Of a DNA stretch of 64,000 nucleotides, positions 8,400 to 15,935 are shown piece after piece (within the stretch, counting starts at the first letter, position 1; every line of letters starts with the position of its first letter). Below the pieces are notes generated by a model. It did no database searches. It was not told the DNA's origin and worked only from the letters and a program-made list of their open reading frames with translations. The position numbers and the translations under genes were made by a program. Source of the stretch: JACCZH01 sp963729445 (lineage in GTDB: Bacteria; Chloroflexota; Chloroflexia; Thermomicrobiales; CFX8); the NCBI GenBank assembly GCA_963729445.1, contig CAVSNU010000005.1, forward strand, positions 558,001-622,000, given 5' to 3'.

Positions 8400-10327
8400 T
8401 GCCCCGTGAGCGTCGCTACGACCGTGTCGGCCACAAGCTCAGCTGACAGCGGGCCGCCGAAGAGCCAGGTGCCGCCGCCCAACGGATAGGTCCGGCCCTC
8501 CTCAACAAAGGTGAGACCGTTCCAGACTGGATTGTCCCGCCACTGGTTGGCGAAGACGTCATCTTCCGACTGAACAACATAGAGGAAGTTCGCATCATCC
8601 ACCGTCGTAAGCGCCTCAACCCCAACGGTGTTAAACCCGTACACGTCAAACTCGCCTTCCCATGCGTTTTCCAGACCAATCGCGGTCAGAATCTGGGCAG
8701 CCATGGAGCTGTCAATGAAGACGCGCATTTGCGGCGTATCCTGCGCCGTGAACGCCTGTACCAGCAGGAACTCACTGCCTAGCTGACCGGCGGCTTCGAG
8801 CTCAGCTCTAGCCTCGTCGAACGACGCCTGCATCTCGTCCAGAACGGCGGCGCCCTCGTCGACGCGGTCGACTGCTTCCGCGATGGCCATGAATGTCGTC
8901 TGCATCTCGTCGAATTGGGTGACACTCTCGTCTTCGGGATATGGATTGAAGAGCAGCGTGGGTGCGATTGCGGAGAGCGTGTCATAGATGGGCTCGTGGC
9001 GGAATTGGACGCCGATAATCAGATCCGGCTCCAGCGCGGTGATCGCTTCAAGGCTAGGTTCCTGGCGTGTGCCGACGTCGACGACATCATCGGCCAGAGC
9101 CGGTTCGATGTTGAGCCAGGTGCGATAGCCCTCGACATCAGCCACGCCGGCCGGTTGGATCCCGAGCGCCAGCAGGTCTTCAGCGTAGGTCCACTCCAGC
9201 ACGACGACCCGCTGCGGTATACCTTCGATCTCAGTGGTGCCCAGCGCATGCTCGATGGCGCGAGGTCCACCGTTAGTGGCCGGGGCCTCCCCTGTCTCCA
9301 GGGCTTCCCCGGTCAACGCCTCGACCACGAGATCGACAAACGCTTGCCCTGACAGCGGACCTGCAAGCAGCCAGGCACCACTCAGGTTGTAGGTTCGGTC
9401 CTCCTTGACGAATGCGAGGCCATCCCAGACAGGGTTGCCCGCGAACGAGATCGCGGTGATGTCACCGCCGGGAACATAGAAGAAGTTGGCTTGCTCAACG
9501 TCCGGTAGTACTTCAAGGCCGACGGTCGAGAAGCCGATCTCCTGGAAACCTGCGTCCCAGGCGTTCTCAAGTCCGATCGCTTCCAGAATCTGGACGGCGG
9601 TCGCGTTTTCGTGGAAAAGACGGATCTGCGCGGTCTCGTCGGTCAAGGTCTGGGCCAGAACGAACGGGGCACCGTCAACACCGGCGGTTTGTAGCTGCTC
9701 GGTGGCCGTGTCGATCTTCTGGTGCAGCTCGTCGAGCGCGGCGGTTCCCGCGTCCGGTTTGTTCACCGCCTCAGCGATCGCCATGACGGTGTCTTCCATA
9801 CGCTGGAGTTGTTCGCCGTCTTCCGCATAGGGATTGAACATCAGCGTCGGGGCGATGTCCGACAGGGCCTCATAGAGCGCCTCGTGGCGGAACTGGACGC
9901 CGATGATCAGGTCCGGCTCGAGCGCGATAATGCTCTCCAGACTCGGTTCCTGTCGTGTTCCGACGTCGGTGACATCAGCGGAGAGTGCCGGCTCAGTGTC
10001 AACCAGCGAGGTGTAGCCCTCCACGTCCGCAACACCCACCGGCTGCACGCCAATGGCTAGCAACGCCTCAACATATGGCCACTCCAGCGCGACGATCCGC
10101 ATCGGAGTGCCGCTGATCTCGGTGCTTCCGAGTGCGTGCTCGATGGCGCGGGGCCCGGAGCTGTCTGTCGCTTCAGTAGATTCGTCGTCTGCTGCTTCGG
10201 CTGGTGTCGAATCCGCGGCTGTTGTGGGCGAGGCGTTTGCTTCGGCACCAGTCGAGTCCCCAGTGCCGCAACCAGCCACGATCAGCATGAACACGAACAG
10301 CAGTGCTCCAAATGTGGATTTGGACAT
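8396..10327 (-). CDS. Two-domain siderophore-binding lipoprotein
   Basis: Substrate-binding protein for the adjacent importer, lipid-anchored outside the membrane. The signal peptide ends in IVAGC with lipobox Cys20, followed by a Ser/Thr/Asp/Glu-rich linker. Two full FecB/FepB-type domains follow (about 58-330 and 352-643), each beginning GPRAIEHALG and repeating DVGTRQEPSLE and FRHE motifs. This internal duplication doubles the usual length of about 320 residues. ATG 10327 is preferred over an upstream in-frame start because GGAGGGAAGG precedes it and it begins the signal peptide. It lies between the ATPase and the permease in one operon. Confidence 0.92.
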   Translation of the reverse strand: MSKSTFGALLFVFMLIVAGCGTGDSTGAEANASPTTAADSTPAEAADDESTEATDSSGPRAIEHALGSTEISGTPMRIVALEWPYVEALLAIGVQPVGVADVEGYTSLVDTEPALSADVTDVGTRQEPSLESIIALEPDLIIGVQFRHEALYEALSDIAPTLMFNPYAEDGEQLQRMEDTVMAIAEAVNKPDAGTAALDELHQKIDTATEQLQTAGVDGAPFVLAQTLTDETAQIRLFHENATAVQILEAIGLENAWDAGFQEIGFSTVGLEVLPDVEQANFFYVPGGDITAISFAGNPVWDGLAFVKEDRTYNLSGAWLLAGPLSGQAFVDLVVEALTGEALETGEAPATNGGPRAIEHALGTTEIEGIPQRVVVLEWTYAEDLLALGIQPAGVADVEGYRTWLNIEPALADDVVDVGTRQEPSLEAITALEPDLIIGVQFRHEPIYDTLSAIAPTLLFNPYPEDESVTQFDEMQTTFMAIAEAVDRVDEGAAVLDEMQASFDEARAELEAAGQLGSEFLLVQAFTAQDTPQMRVFIDSSMAAQILTAIGLENAWEGEFDVYGFNTVGVEALTTVDDANFLYVVQSEDDVFANQWRDNPVWNGLTFVEEGRTYPLGGGTWLFGGPLSAELVADTVVATLTGQ

Positions 10328-10387
10328 GAAGCATCCTTCCCTCCGGGATACAGAAAACCGTCCAGGCTCGGTCATCGAGCTGGAAAA

Positions 10388-11203
10388 TTAGACTTGGGCA
10401 AACCCGCACAGGCCGTAGAGCAGGCAGGTTGGACAGCCGCTCACCGGATCGGGGATAACATTGACGTCGATCCCGAAGACATCCCGGATCGTCTCGGACG
10501 TCATGACCTCGTTCGGAGATCCCTGTATGTGCATGCGGCCCGAGCGCAGCATGAAGATGTGGTCGCTGTAGGCGGCGGCCTGGTTGAGATCGTGAAGGAC
10601 CCAGCCAACAGTGATACCCTGTTCGCGATTCAGGGTTCTGACGAGGGAGAGGATGTCGATCTGGTAGCGGATGTCGAGGAAGGTGGTTGGTTCGTCGAGC
10701 AAGAGGATGTCGGTCTGCTGGGCGAGGGCCATCGCGATCCAGGCCCGTTGGCGTTCACCGCCCGAAAGGGTGTCGACCGGCCGGTCTTTGAAGCTGCTGA
10801 GGCCGGTTACGCCCAGCGCCCACTCGATTGCGTTAATATCGTCGTTGTTGAACGACCCGAGCAAGCCCTGATATGGAAACCGGCCATAACCGGCCAGATC
10901 CCAGACCGTGACTCCGGATGGTGTCTCCGGCGCCTGAGGCAGAATCGCCATCTGCCGTGCGACTTCCTTCGTTGGGAGCCTTGCGATGTCACGGCCATTG
11001 ACGTAGACCGCCCCACCATTGGGTTTCTGGAGCCTTGCCAGCGTGCGCAGCGCCGTGCTCTTGCCCGATCCGTTAGGGCCGACGATGGCTGTTACCTGAC
11101 CGCTCTTGAGATTCATTGACAGGTCCGGCAAGATCGTCGTCTCGCCATAGGCAACCCTCAGGTTCTCAGCGGCAACGGCAGCAGTCACTATCTCCCCCTT
11201 CAC
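10388..11203 (-). CDS. Iron-siderophore ABC importer ATPase (FecE/FepC type)
   Basis: Cytoplasmic ATPase that powers the importer encoded downstream. Walker A GPNGSGKST, signature LSGGE, Walker B LLLDEP and the switch His (VLHDLN) are all present in 271 residues. The C-terminus carries a small cysteine cluster (CPTC followed by a third Cys five residues later), which is not part of the ATPase core. GTG 11203 is taken as the start; GTG 11188, directly after GGGGAGATA, is an alternative. First gene of the ATPase, binding protein, permease operon, and preceded by a perfect palindrome that probably controls it. Confidence 0.92.
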   Translation of the reverse strand: MKGEIVTAAVAAENLRVAYGETTILPDLSMNLKSGQVTAIVGPNGSGKSTALRTLARLQKPNGGAVYVNGRDIARLPTKEVARQMAILPQAPETPSGVTVWDLAGYGRFPYQGLLGSFNNDDINAIEWALGVTGLSSFKDRPVDTLSGGERQRAWIAMALAQQTDILLLDEPTTFLDIRYQIDILSLVRTLNREQGITVGWVLHDLNQAAAYSDHIFMLRSGRMHIQGSPNEVMTSETIRDVFGIDVNVIPDPVSGCPTCLLYGLCGFAQV

Positions 11204-11223
11204 GGCCGATGACGGGATGCAGC

Positions 11224-11257
11224 GTTCAATCCCGACTATTACTAGTCGGGATTGAAC
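11224..11257. promoter_or_regulatory. Perfect palindrome upstream of the iron-importer operon
   Basis: Two 15-base arms (11224-11238 and 11243-11257) are exact inverse complements around TTAC. The site ends 20 bases before the ATPase start codon. The core AATCCCGACT...AGTCGGGATT resembles Rrf2-family operators (IscR type 1: GACT then AGTC about 5 bases apart, flanked by Y/R triplets). An iron or Fe-S-responsive repressor is a reasonable inference. A leader-RNA hairpin is the alternative. Confidence 0.6.
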
Positions 11258-11335
11258 TTTGTTTGCGACTGATTGTCAAGCCCCTGGCATCGCCGACCCT
11301 GTGACGACACCGAGTGCCATAGCTTCAGATCGAGA

Positions 11336-11362
11336 AGAAACCTCCCGCGACGGGAGGTTTCT
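11336..11362. terminator. Hairpin between amidase and iron-importer operon
   Basis: A 12-bp perfect stem with a 3-base loop. It lies 75 bases beyond the amidase stop (minus strand) and upstream of the iron operon. Both outer flanks carry TTTCT, so it could terminate the amidase transcript and insulate the next promoter. Confidence 0.5.
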
Positions 11363-11436
11363 CGCATGCTATGGGGCGCCTATCCGTGTCAACTTGCTCA
11401 TCGCTGGAGTGTCACAGGCTTTGCGTCAAGGGCCGA

Positions 11437-12861
11437 TTACGGGTAGACCACTCCGGGGCGACGCTTCCACATCTGGGTCGCCTGCTCGAAGGCGTGGGCC
11501 ATTTGCAAGACGCCGAAATCATCCTTGGGCCGGCCAGCGATCTGGAGGCCGACCGGCAGGCCGTCGCTCGTGAACCCGCAGGGCACCGAGATGGAGGGCG
11601 AGGCGGTGACGGTGATGTAGTAGGCCGACTTCATCCAGGTGATGTAGTTGTCCATCTGCACGCCGTTGATCTCGGTCGGGTAGGGCGTGTTGACGTCGAA
11701 CGGCGGCACCTGGTTCACCGGGCACAGGAGGAACTCGTACTCCTCGGTGAACTCGCGCATCCGCTGGTAGATCTGGGTGCGCTTTACCTCGGCGAGCGCA
11801 ACGTCCAGGGCGGAGAGCTTCAACCCCTCTTCGGTGTTCCAGATGACGGTGTCTTTGAGCTGGTCACGGTGATGCTTCAAATGCTCGTGATGGCCCAGCG
11901 CGAAGCCCCAGGCACGCAGCACCAGAAACGCTTCTTCGGCATCGGTGAAATCCGGGGTAGCTTCTTCGACCTGGCAACCGAGCTCTTCGAACACATGGCG
12001 CTGGCTCTCCAGCACCTCGAGGACTCGCGGATCGACCGGTAGACCGCCGAGCGTCGGGCTCCAGGCCACCTTCACGCCTTTGAAATCGCGCTCCAATGGC
12101 TGAGCGAAGATGCTGCCCGGCTGGTCGATCGATATCGGCGCGCGCAAGTCTGGACCGGCAATCGCCGAGAGCATGAGCGCCACATCCGCGACGGTGCGAG
12201 CCATGGGACCTTTCACCGAGAGCGGGACGTAGCTCATGCCGGCGGGCCAACCCGGTACCCGGCCGGGGGAAGGCCGTAACCCGACGATATTATTGAAATT
12301 GCCGGGGTTGCGCAGCGACCCGCCGGTATCACTGCCGTCGGCGATCGGCAGCATGCCGCACGCGAGGGAGACGGCCGCGCCGCCACTGCTACCCCCACAG
12401 GTCTTGCTGGTGTCATACGGGTTGAGCGTCGCGCCGAAGACCGGGTTGAACGTCTGGCTGCCGGCGCCCCACTCTGGCACGTTGGTTTTGCCGATCGTAA
12501 GTGCTCCCGCGTTCTTCAGGCGCTCGATGAGCAGGCTATCCTGGTCTGGTACGTGGTCTTTGAAGAGGGGCGAGCCAAAGGTCGTGCGTATCCCGGCCGT
12601 CGGCTCAAGGTCTTTGTGCGCGATCGGTAACCCATGCAGCGGCCCAACCGGGGCACCGCTCGCGAGCTTGCGGTCGGCGTCGTCGGCCAGCGCCAGGGCG
12701 TCTTCCGTCGGGATCTGCGTGATGATCGCGTTCACTATCGGGTTCACGCGCTCAATCTGGGCCAGGTGCGCCTCCATCACCTCACGCGCCGAAAGCTCTT
12801 TCGATTGGATTCGTGCGGCCAGCTCAGTGGCTGGCATAAAGCAGATTTCGGTGTCAGACAC
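11437..12861 (-). CDS. Amidase-signature-family amidase
   Basis: Hydrolase of the amidase signature (GatA-like) superfamily, releasing ammonia from a carboxamide. The Ser-cisSer-Lys triad is visible: Lys83 (AHKDLEP), Ser158/159 in CGGSSGG and Ser182 in DTGGSLR. The 474 residues are typical of stand-alone amidases. No gatB or gatC is nearby, so a tRNA amidotransferase role is unlikely. GTG start with GGAGAAGGGG about 8 bases upstream. Substrate cannot be told from the sequence. Confidence 0.9.
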   Translation of the reverse strand: MSDTEICFMPATELAARIQSKELSAREVMEAHLAQIERVNPIVNAIITQIPTEDALALADDADRKLASGAPVGPLHGLPIAHKDLEPTAGIRTTFGSPLFKDHVPDQDSLLIERLKNAGALTIGKTNVPEWGAGSQTFNPVFGATLNPYDTSKTCGGSSGGAAVSLACGMLPIADGSDTGGSLRNPGNFNNIVGLRPSPGRVPGWPAGMSYVPLSVKGPMARTVADVALMLSAIAGPDLRAPISIDQPGSIFAQPLERDFKGVKVAWSPTLGGLPVDPRVLEVLESQRHVFEELGCQVEEATPDFTDAEEAFLVLRAWGFALGHHEHLKHHRDQLKDTVIWNTEEGLKLSALDVALAEVKRTQIYQRMREFTEEYEFLLCPVNQVPPFDVNTPYPTEINGVQMDNYITWMKSAYYITVTASPSISVPCGFTSDGLPVGLQIAGRPKDDFGVLQMAHAFEQATQMWKRRPGVVYP

Positions 12862-13164
12862 GTGGTGTACCCCTTCTCCAGATCACGCCGCAGCGTGACC
12901 GTCCTTCCCCAATATCGTCCCGCACATGATAATCGCAGATATAGATCTTTTTACCCCCTGCTACTCTCCCAAAATGGATACGATTGTTGCTAGAGTGGAA
13001 TACAGGTGTCCGACGAAGGGCGACACGACGGTTCTCACAGGGAAGATCATGACCGACTCGGCGGATCACAAGCAGACGGCTCCTATAGTAGGCCAACAGT
13101 CATCAGGAATCTCGGCTCTTGCCGCGCGTCCGCTCATTTTGAGCCTGATGCGAGCGAGCACGTG
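12862..13164. other. Intergenic stretch, no gene seen
   Basis: About 300 bases between the divergent amidase and response-regulator genes. Short reading frames here are not protein-like. It must hold both promoters, but no clear -35/-10 pair or operator stands out. Confidence 0.5.
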
Positions 13165-13512
13165 ATGGCAAAGGTACTGGTCATAGATGATGAGCAAGCC
13201 ATCCGCGCGCTGATTGCCGCGATACTTGAGGACGAGGGGCACACCGTGGTTCAAGCCCGTGACGGGTTCCAGGGACTCGACTTGCTTGAGCGCGAGCAGC
13301 CGGACATCGTCATTCTGGATATTATGATGCCCGGCATTGATGGGTACGAAACGCTCCGGCGCATCCGCGAGGATACCCACGGTGACAACATACCGGTCAT
13401 CATGATCAGTGCCGGCGTCTACCAGGCGCCGCCAAACGTTACCGCCTTCGTCCGTAAGCCCTTCGATCTCATGGATTTTCTCGGCACGATAGACCGTGTG
13501 TTGAGCGTATGA
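13165..13512 (+). CDS. Single-domain (CheY-like) response regulator
   Basis: A 115-residue receiver domain with no output domain. Acidic pair Asp8-Asp9, phosphoacceptor Asp52 (ILDIMMPG), Ser82 and Lys98 (VRKPF) are all in place, so it should be phosphorylatable. ATG 13165 begins the canonical MAKVLVIDDE; the frame is open further upstream but that sequence is not protein-like. No histidine kinase is adjacent, so it probably serves a distant kinase or phosphorelay. Confidence 0.9.
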   Translation: MAKVLVIDDEQAIRALIAAILEDEGHTVVQARDGFQGLDLLEREQPDIVILDIMMPGIDGYETLRRIREDTHGDNIPVIMISAGVYQAPPNVTAFVRKPFDLMDFLGTIDRVLSV

Positions 13513-13560
13513 CGCCTGCCCCCTCATGGTCGACACCATTTGCCAGTGACAGCTTGCAGA

Positions 13561-14418
13561 TTATGGCAAGCGGTGGGCTCCCCTGCCAAGGACGGCGTTG
13601 TCGATCAGGCGAACGTGTCCAATCCGCACCGCGAGCGACGCGAGAGCTGACTCGTGGATGCTGCCGGCGCATTCGGTGAGTGTCTCTGGGTTGGCAATGC
13701 TGGCGTAGTCGAGCGTTGCCAGCGGCTCCAGATTGATCTCCGCAACCATCGCGCCGCGTAAAACGTCCGGGTCATGTTCACCAGCGTCCCAGAGATCCTG
13801 TGCGGCTTTCAGTGCAAGGTACAGACAGCGCGCGGCACGCCGCTCCTGCTGTGACAGCAGAGCGTTGCGGCTGCTGAGCGCCACACCGTCCGGATCACGC
13901 ACGGTTGGGACGGCGACGATCTGAACCGGCAGGTTGAGGTCCAGCACCATGCGGCGGATAACCAGCAGTTGTTGAGCGTCTTTCTGGCCAAAGTACGCTC
14001 GATCGGGCTGCGTAATATTGAGTAGCTTGGCAACGATGGTGGCCACCCCGCGAAAGTGTCCCGGGCGCGCCGTGCCTTCCAGCGGCAGTGCCAGCTCCCC
14101 AACGTCGATGCTCGTGCTGAACTTCTGTGGATAGAGCTCGGCCGAAGCCGGCGTGAAGACGACGAGCTCCCCTTCGGCCGCAAGGAGCTCGAGGTCACGT
14201 TCGAGGGTGCGCGGGTAGCGGTTCGTTTCCTCGTCCGACGCGAACTGGGTTGGATTGACAAAGATCGACACAATGACGCGATCGGTCTCGGCGACGGCCC
14301 GTCGCACGAGCGCCAGGTGTCCAGCATGGAGCGCCCCCATAGTTGGGACAAAGCCCACCGTACCGGTCATCTCGGCGCGCGCCGAACGAAGCTCGGCGGG
14401 CGTCGTATAAACCCTCAT
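13561..14418 (-). CDS. panC: Pantothenate synthetase
   Basis: Cytoplasmic enzyme joining pantoate and beta-alanine with ATP hydrolysis to AMP, the last step of vitamin B5 synthesis. The nucleotidyltransferase motifs are clear: PTMGALHAGH near residue 25, NPTQF, GQKDAQQ and the KMSKS-equivalent LSSRN. The 285 residues are standard. Usual partners panB and panD are not adjacent. It converges with the response regulator gene, 48 bases apart. Confidence 0.96.
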   Translation of the reverse strand: MRVYTTPAELRSARAEMTGTVGFVPTMGALHAGHLALVRRAVAETDRVIVSIFVNPTQFASDEETNRYPRTLERDLELLAAEGELVVFTPASAELYPQKFSTSIDVGELALPLEGTARPGHFRGVATIVAKLLNITQPDRAYFGQKDAQQLLVIRRMVLDLNLPVQIVAVPTVRDPDGVALSSRNALLSQQERRAARCLYLALKAAQDLWDAGEHDPDVLRGAMVAEINLEPLATLDYASIANPETLTECAGSIHESALASLAVRIGHVRLIDNAVLGRGAHRLP

Positions 14419-14488
14419 TTTTGATACTTTCCAGTGCAGAACACGCGTCGTTCCTCCATCCCCAACGTGGGACAGGTCTGACTATGCG

Positions 14489-14764
14489 TCAGCCTCGATC
14501 AGATAACAAGCGAGCGAGGAATCGTCGCGGGAGGCGTCTCCATCTGACCACGTGCGCCAGGGTCCGGTCGACGGCGATGTCACCATCCGTCGATTTTCCA
14601 TCCGGATCGTACTCCTCGGGCAAAGGCATGAAGTTGAGGGGGATAGCGCTGTCTGTGGCAAAGAACGAGATTGGTTTGGCGGCGAAATCTCGTTCCTGTG
14701 GTTGCCGAGCCTCGGTACGAGGGGCGCGCGCGGGCAGATGGCGAGCGAAGGTAGGTGTATCCAT
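14489..14764 (-). CDS. Small hypothetical protein
   Basis: A 91-residue frame rich in Arg and Pro, with no recognisable domain. ATG at 14764 has a well-placed AGGAGAGA 9 bases upstream, the main argument that it is real. It follows panC upstream on the same strand across a 70-base gap and borders the repeat-rich, gene-poor stretch. It could also be a chance frame. Confidence 0.4.
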   Translation of the reverse strand: MDTPTFARHLPARAPRTEARQPQERDFAAKPISFFATDSAIPLNFMPLPEEYDPDGKSTDGDIAVDRTLAHVVRWRRLPRRFLARLLSDRG

Positions 14765-15384
14765 CGGTTGAAGTCTCTCCTGGTCTCAACCGGCACAAGA
14801 CCAGGCACACCTCAAGTGAAGGTGTGAAACGGCCTTGCCGGGTTGAAGATTTCTGGTCCTGACGGAAGCCGGAGTGTCAGCGTTCCTGATGAGTCTGCGT
14901 GAGGCGTGCAGAATGAACGCCACGGCGCAGGGCAGTTTCATCAGGAACGGCTACACGGCATCCGTCCATGAGAGACACCGAGCAGGTCGGTATAGGAGGA
15001 ATACACAGGCAGGAACGACCATCTCTGGCCAGACTGAGGAGGCTGCGTGAGCGTGCGATGCTCGATTGTGTTGCGGCGAACCGGGGTCACGATAGCTGTC
15101 TATTTCCCGCCCGATAAATGATCAATCGGACCCGGACTCCCAGGTCGATTCAGGTCACATCGTCAATAGTAGTGCGAATGCACACTCCAGTGCAACGTGG
15201 CCGGATGAGAAGTGGTCCTCATTTGCCTAGGTGCGTCACTTCTTGCGCCCTGCCTGGTGGCCCGGGTGTTTGGTCAGTCACCTGGAGATCATCGGTCATC
15301 CTGCACTTGTTGGTCGTCCGGCGCTTGATAGTCATCGTGAGCTTGATAGTCATCCTGCACTCGTTGGGCGTCCGGCGCTTCATA

Positions 15385-15459
15385 GTCATCCTGACGCAAG
15401 GAAGGATCTCTTGTCTGATTGCCGAGGCGTTTGACCAGAGATCCTTCGCTTGCGCTCAG
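15385..15459. repeat. Dispersed palindromic repeat, copy 1
   Basis: Left arm 15385-15410 and right arm 15438-15459 flank a 27-base spacer. The left arm is the exact inverse complement of the right arm of copy 3 (57541-57566), and the right arm matches copy 3's left arm with one change. This copy therefore carries the same two arm types in mirrored order. Common core: GTCATCCTGA...GAAGGATCTC. Confidence 0.75.
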
Positions 15460-15505
15460 TACTGGACCACAGGGCAGCTGTCACGCTCCAGGGTTCCTAC
15501 CGGTC

Positions 15506-15579
15506 GGTAGGGGAGGAGCTCGTCTCCTCCCGAAACCCCGGTCCGCTTGAGGCGGGAGGAGACGAGCTCCTCCCCTACC
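15506..15579. repeat. 27-bp perfect inverted repeat
   Basis: Arms 15506-15532 and 15553-15579 are exact inverse complements with a 20-base spacer. Each arm also contains a smaller GGGAGGA/TCCTCCC inverted repeat, so the region could extrude a cruciform or form a branched RNA. It has no T-run and no neighbouring gene to terminate. Confidence 0.75.
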
Positions 15580-15935
15580 AGGGGTGATACTCTCGTCAAA
15601 CGTCTCGAGAGTCAAGCACGGGATCCTTCGCTTGCGCTCATGATGACTATCAAGGCGCTCAGGGTGACTGATGAGCACCTGGATGATGATGTCACCCCCG
15701 AACGACGAATAAGCGCACGATGATGGTGTCACTCCCCGACGGACGGAATCCCGGAGCGTGACAACGCCCTGTGGTCCAGTACCCAGGAGGACTGGAGGAA
15801 TGCGCCGGTTCCTGCTCCACCGCTTGGCGGCCGGGCAGGGCGCAATGAATGACGACCCTGCGTGGTTCGTGAAGAGCGGATCAAGTTGGATATGTCCATG
15901 TGCCGCGACGCAGGTCACGCTGTCCGGCAACCCCG

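Larger units (their letters stand above)
14765..15935. other. Gene-poor, repeat-rich stretch
   Basis: About 1.2 kb without a convincing gene. A 12-bp inverted repeat (14881-14892 with 14939-14950) lies in its first third. From about 15290 on there are many decayed copies of GTCATCCTGA-type repeat arms, one nearly complete palindromic element (15385-15459), a separate 27-bp-arm inverted repeat (15506-15579) and a lone right arm (15621-15647). The reading frame at 15118-15510 is just translated repeat. Confidence 0.6.

Noticed and set aside
14880..14925. Hammerhead-ribozyme-like CTGATGA followed by a stem and GAA
   Set aside because: The CTGATGA is itself part of a longer inverted repeat, stem I complement is missing after the GAA, and the conserved A-U closing pair is absent.
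15118..15510. 130-residue reading frame in the repeat region
   Set aside because: It is translated repeat sequence (repeating RRLIVIV/IVILHS units) with no ribosome site.
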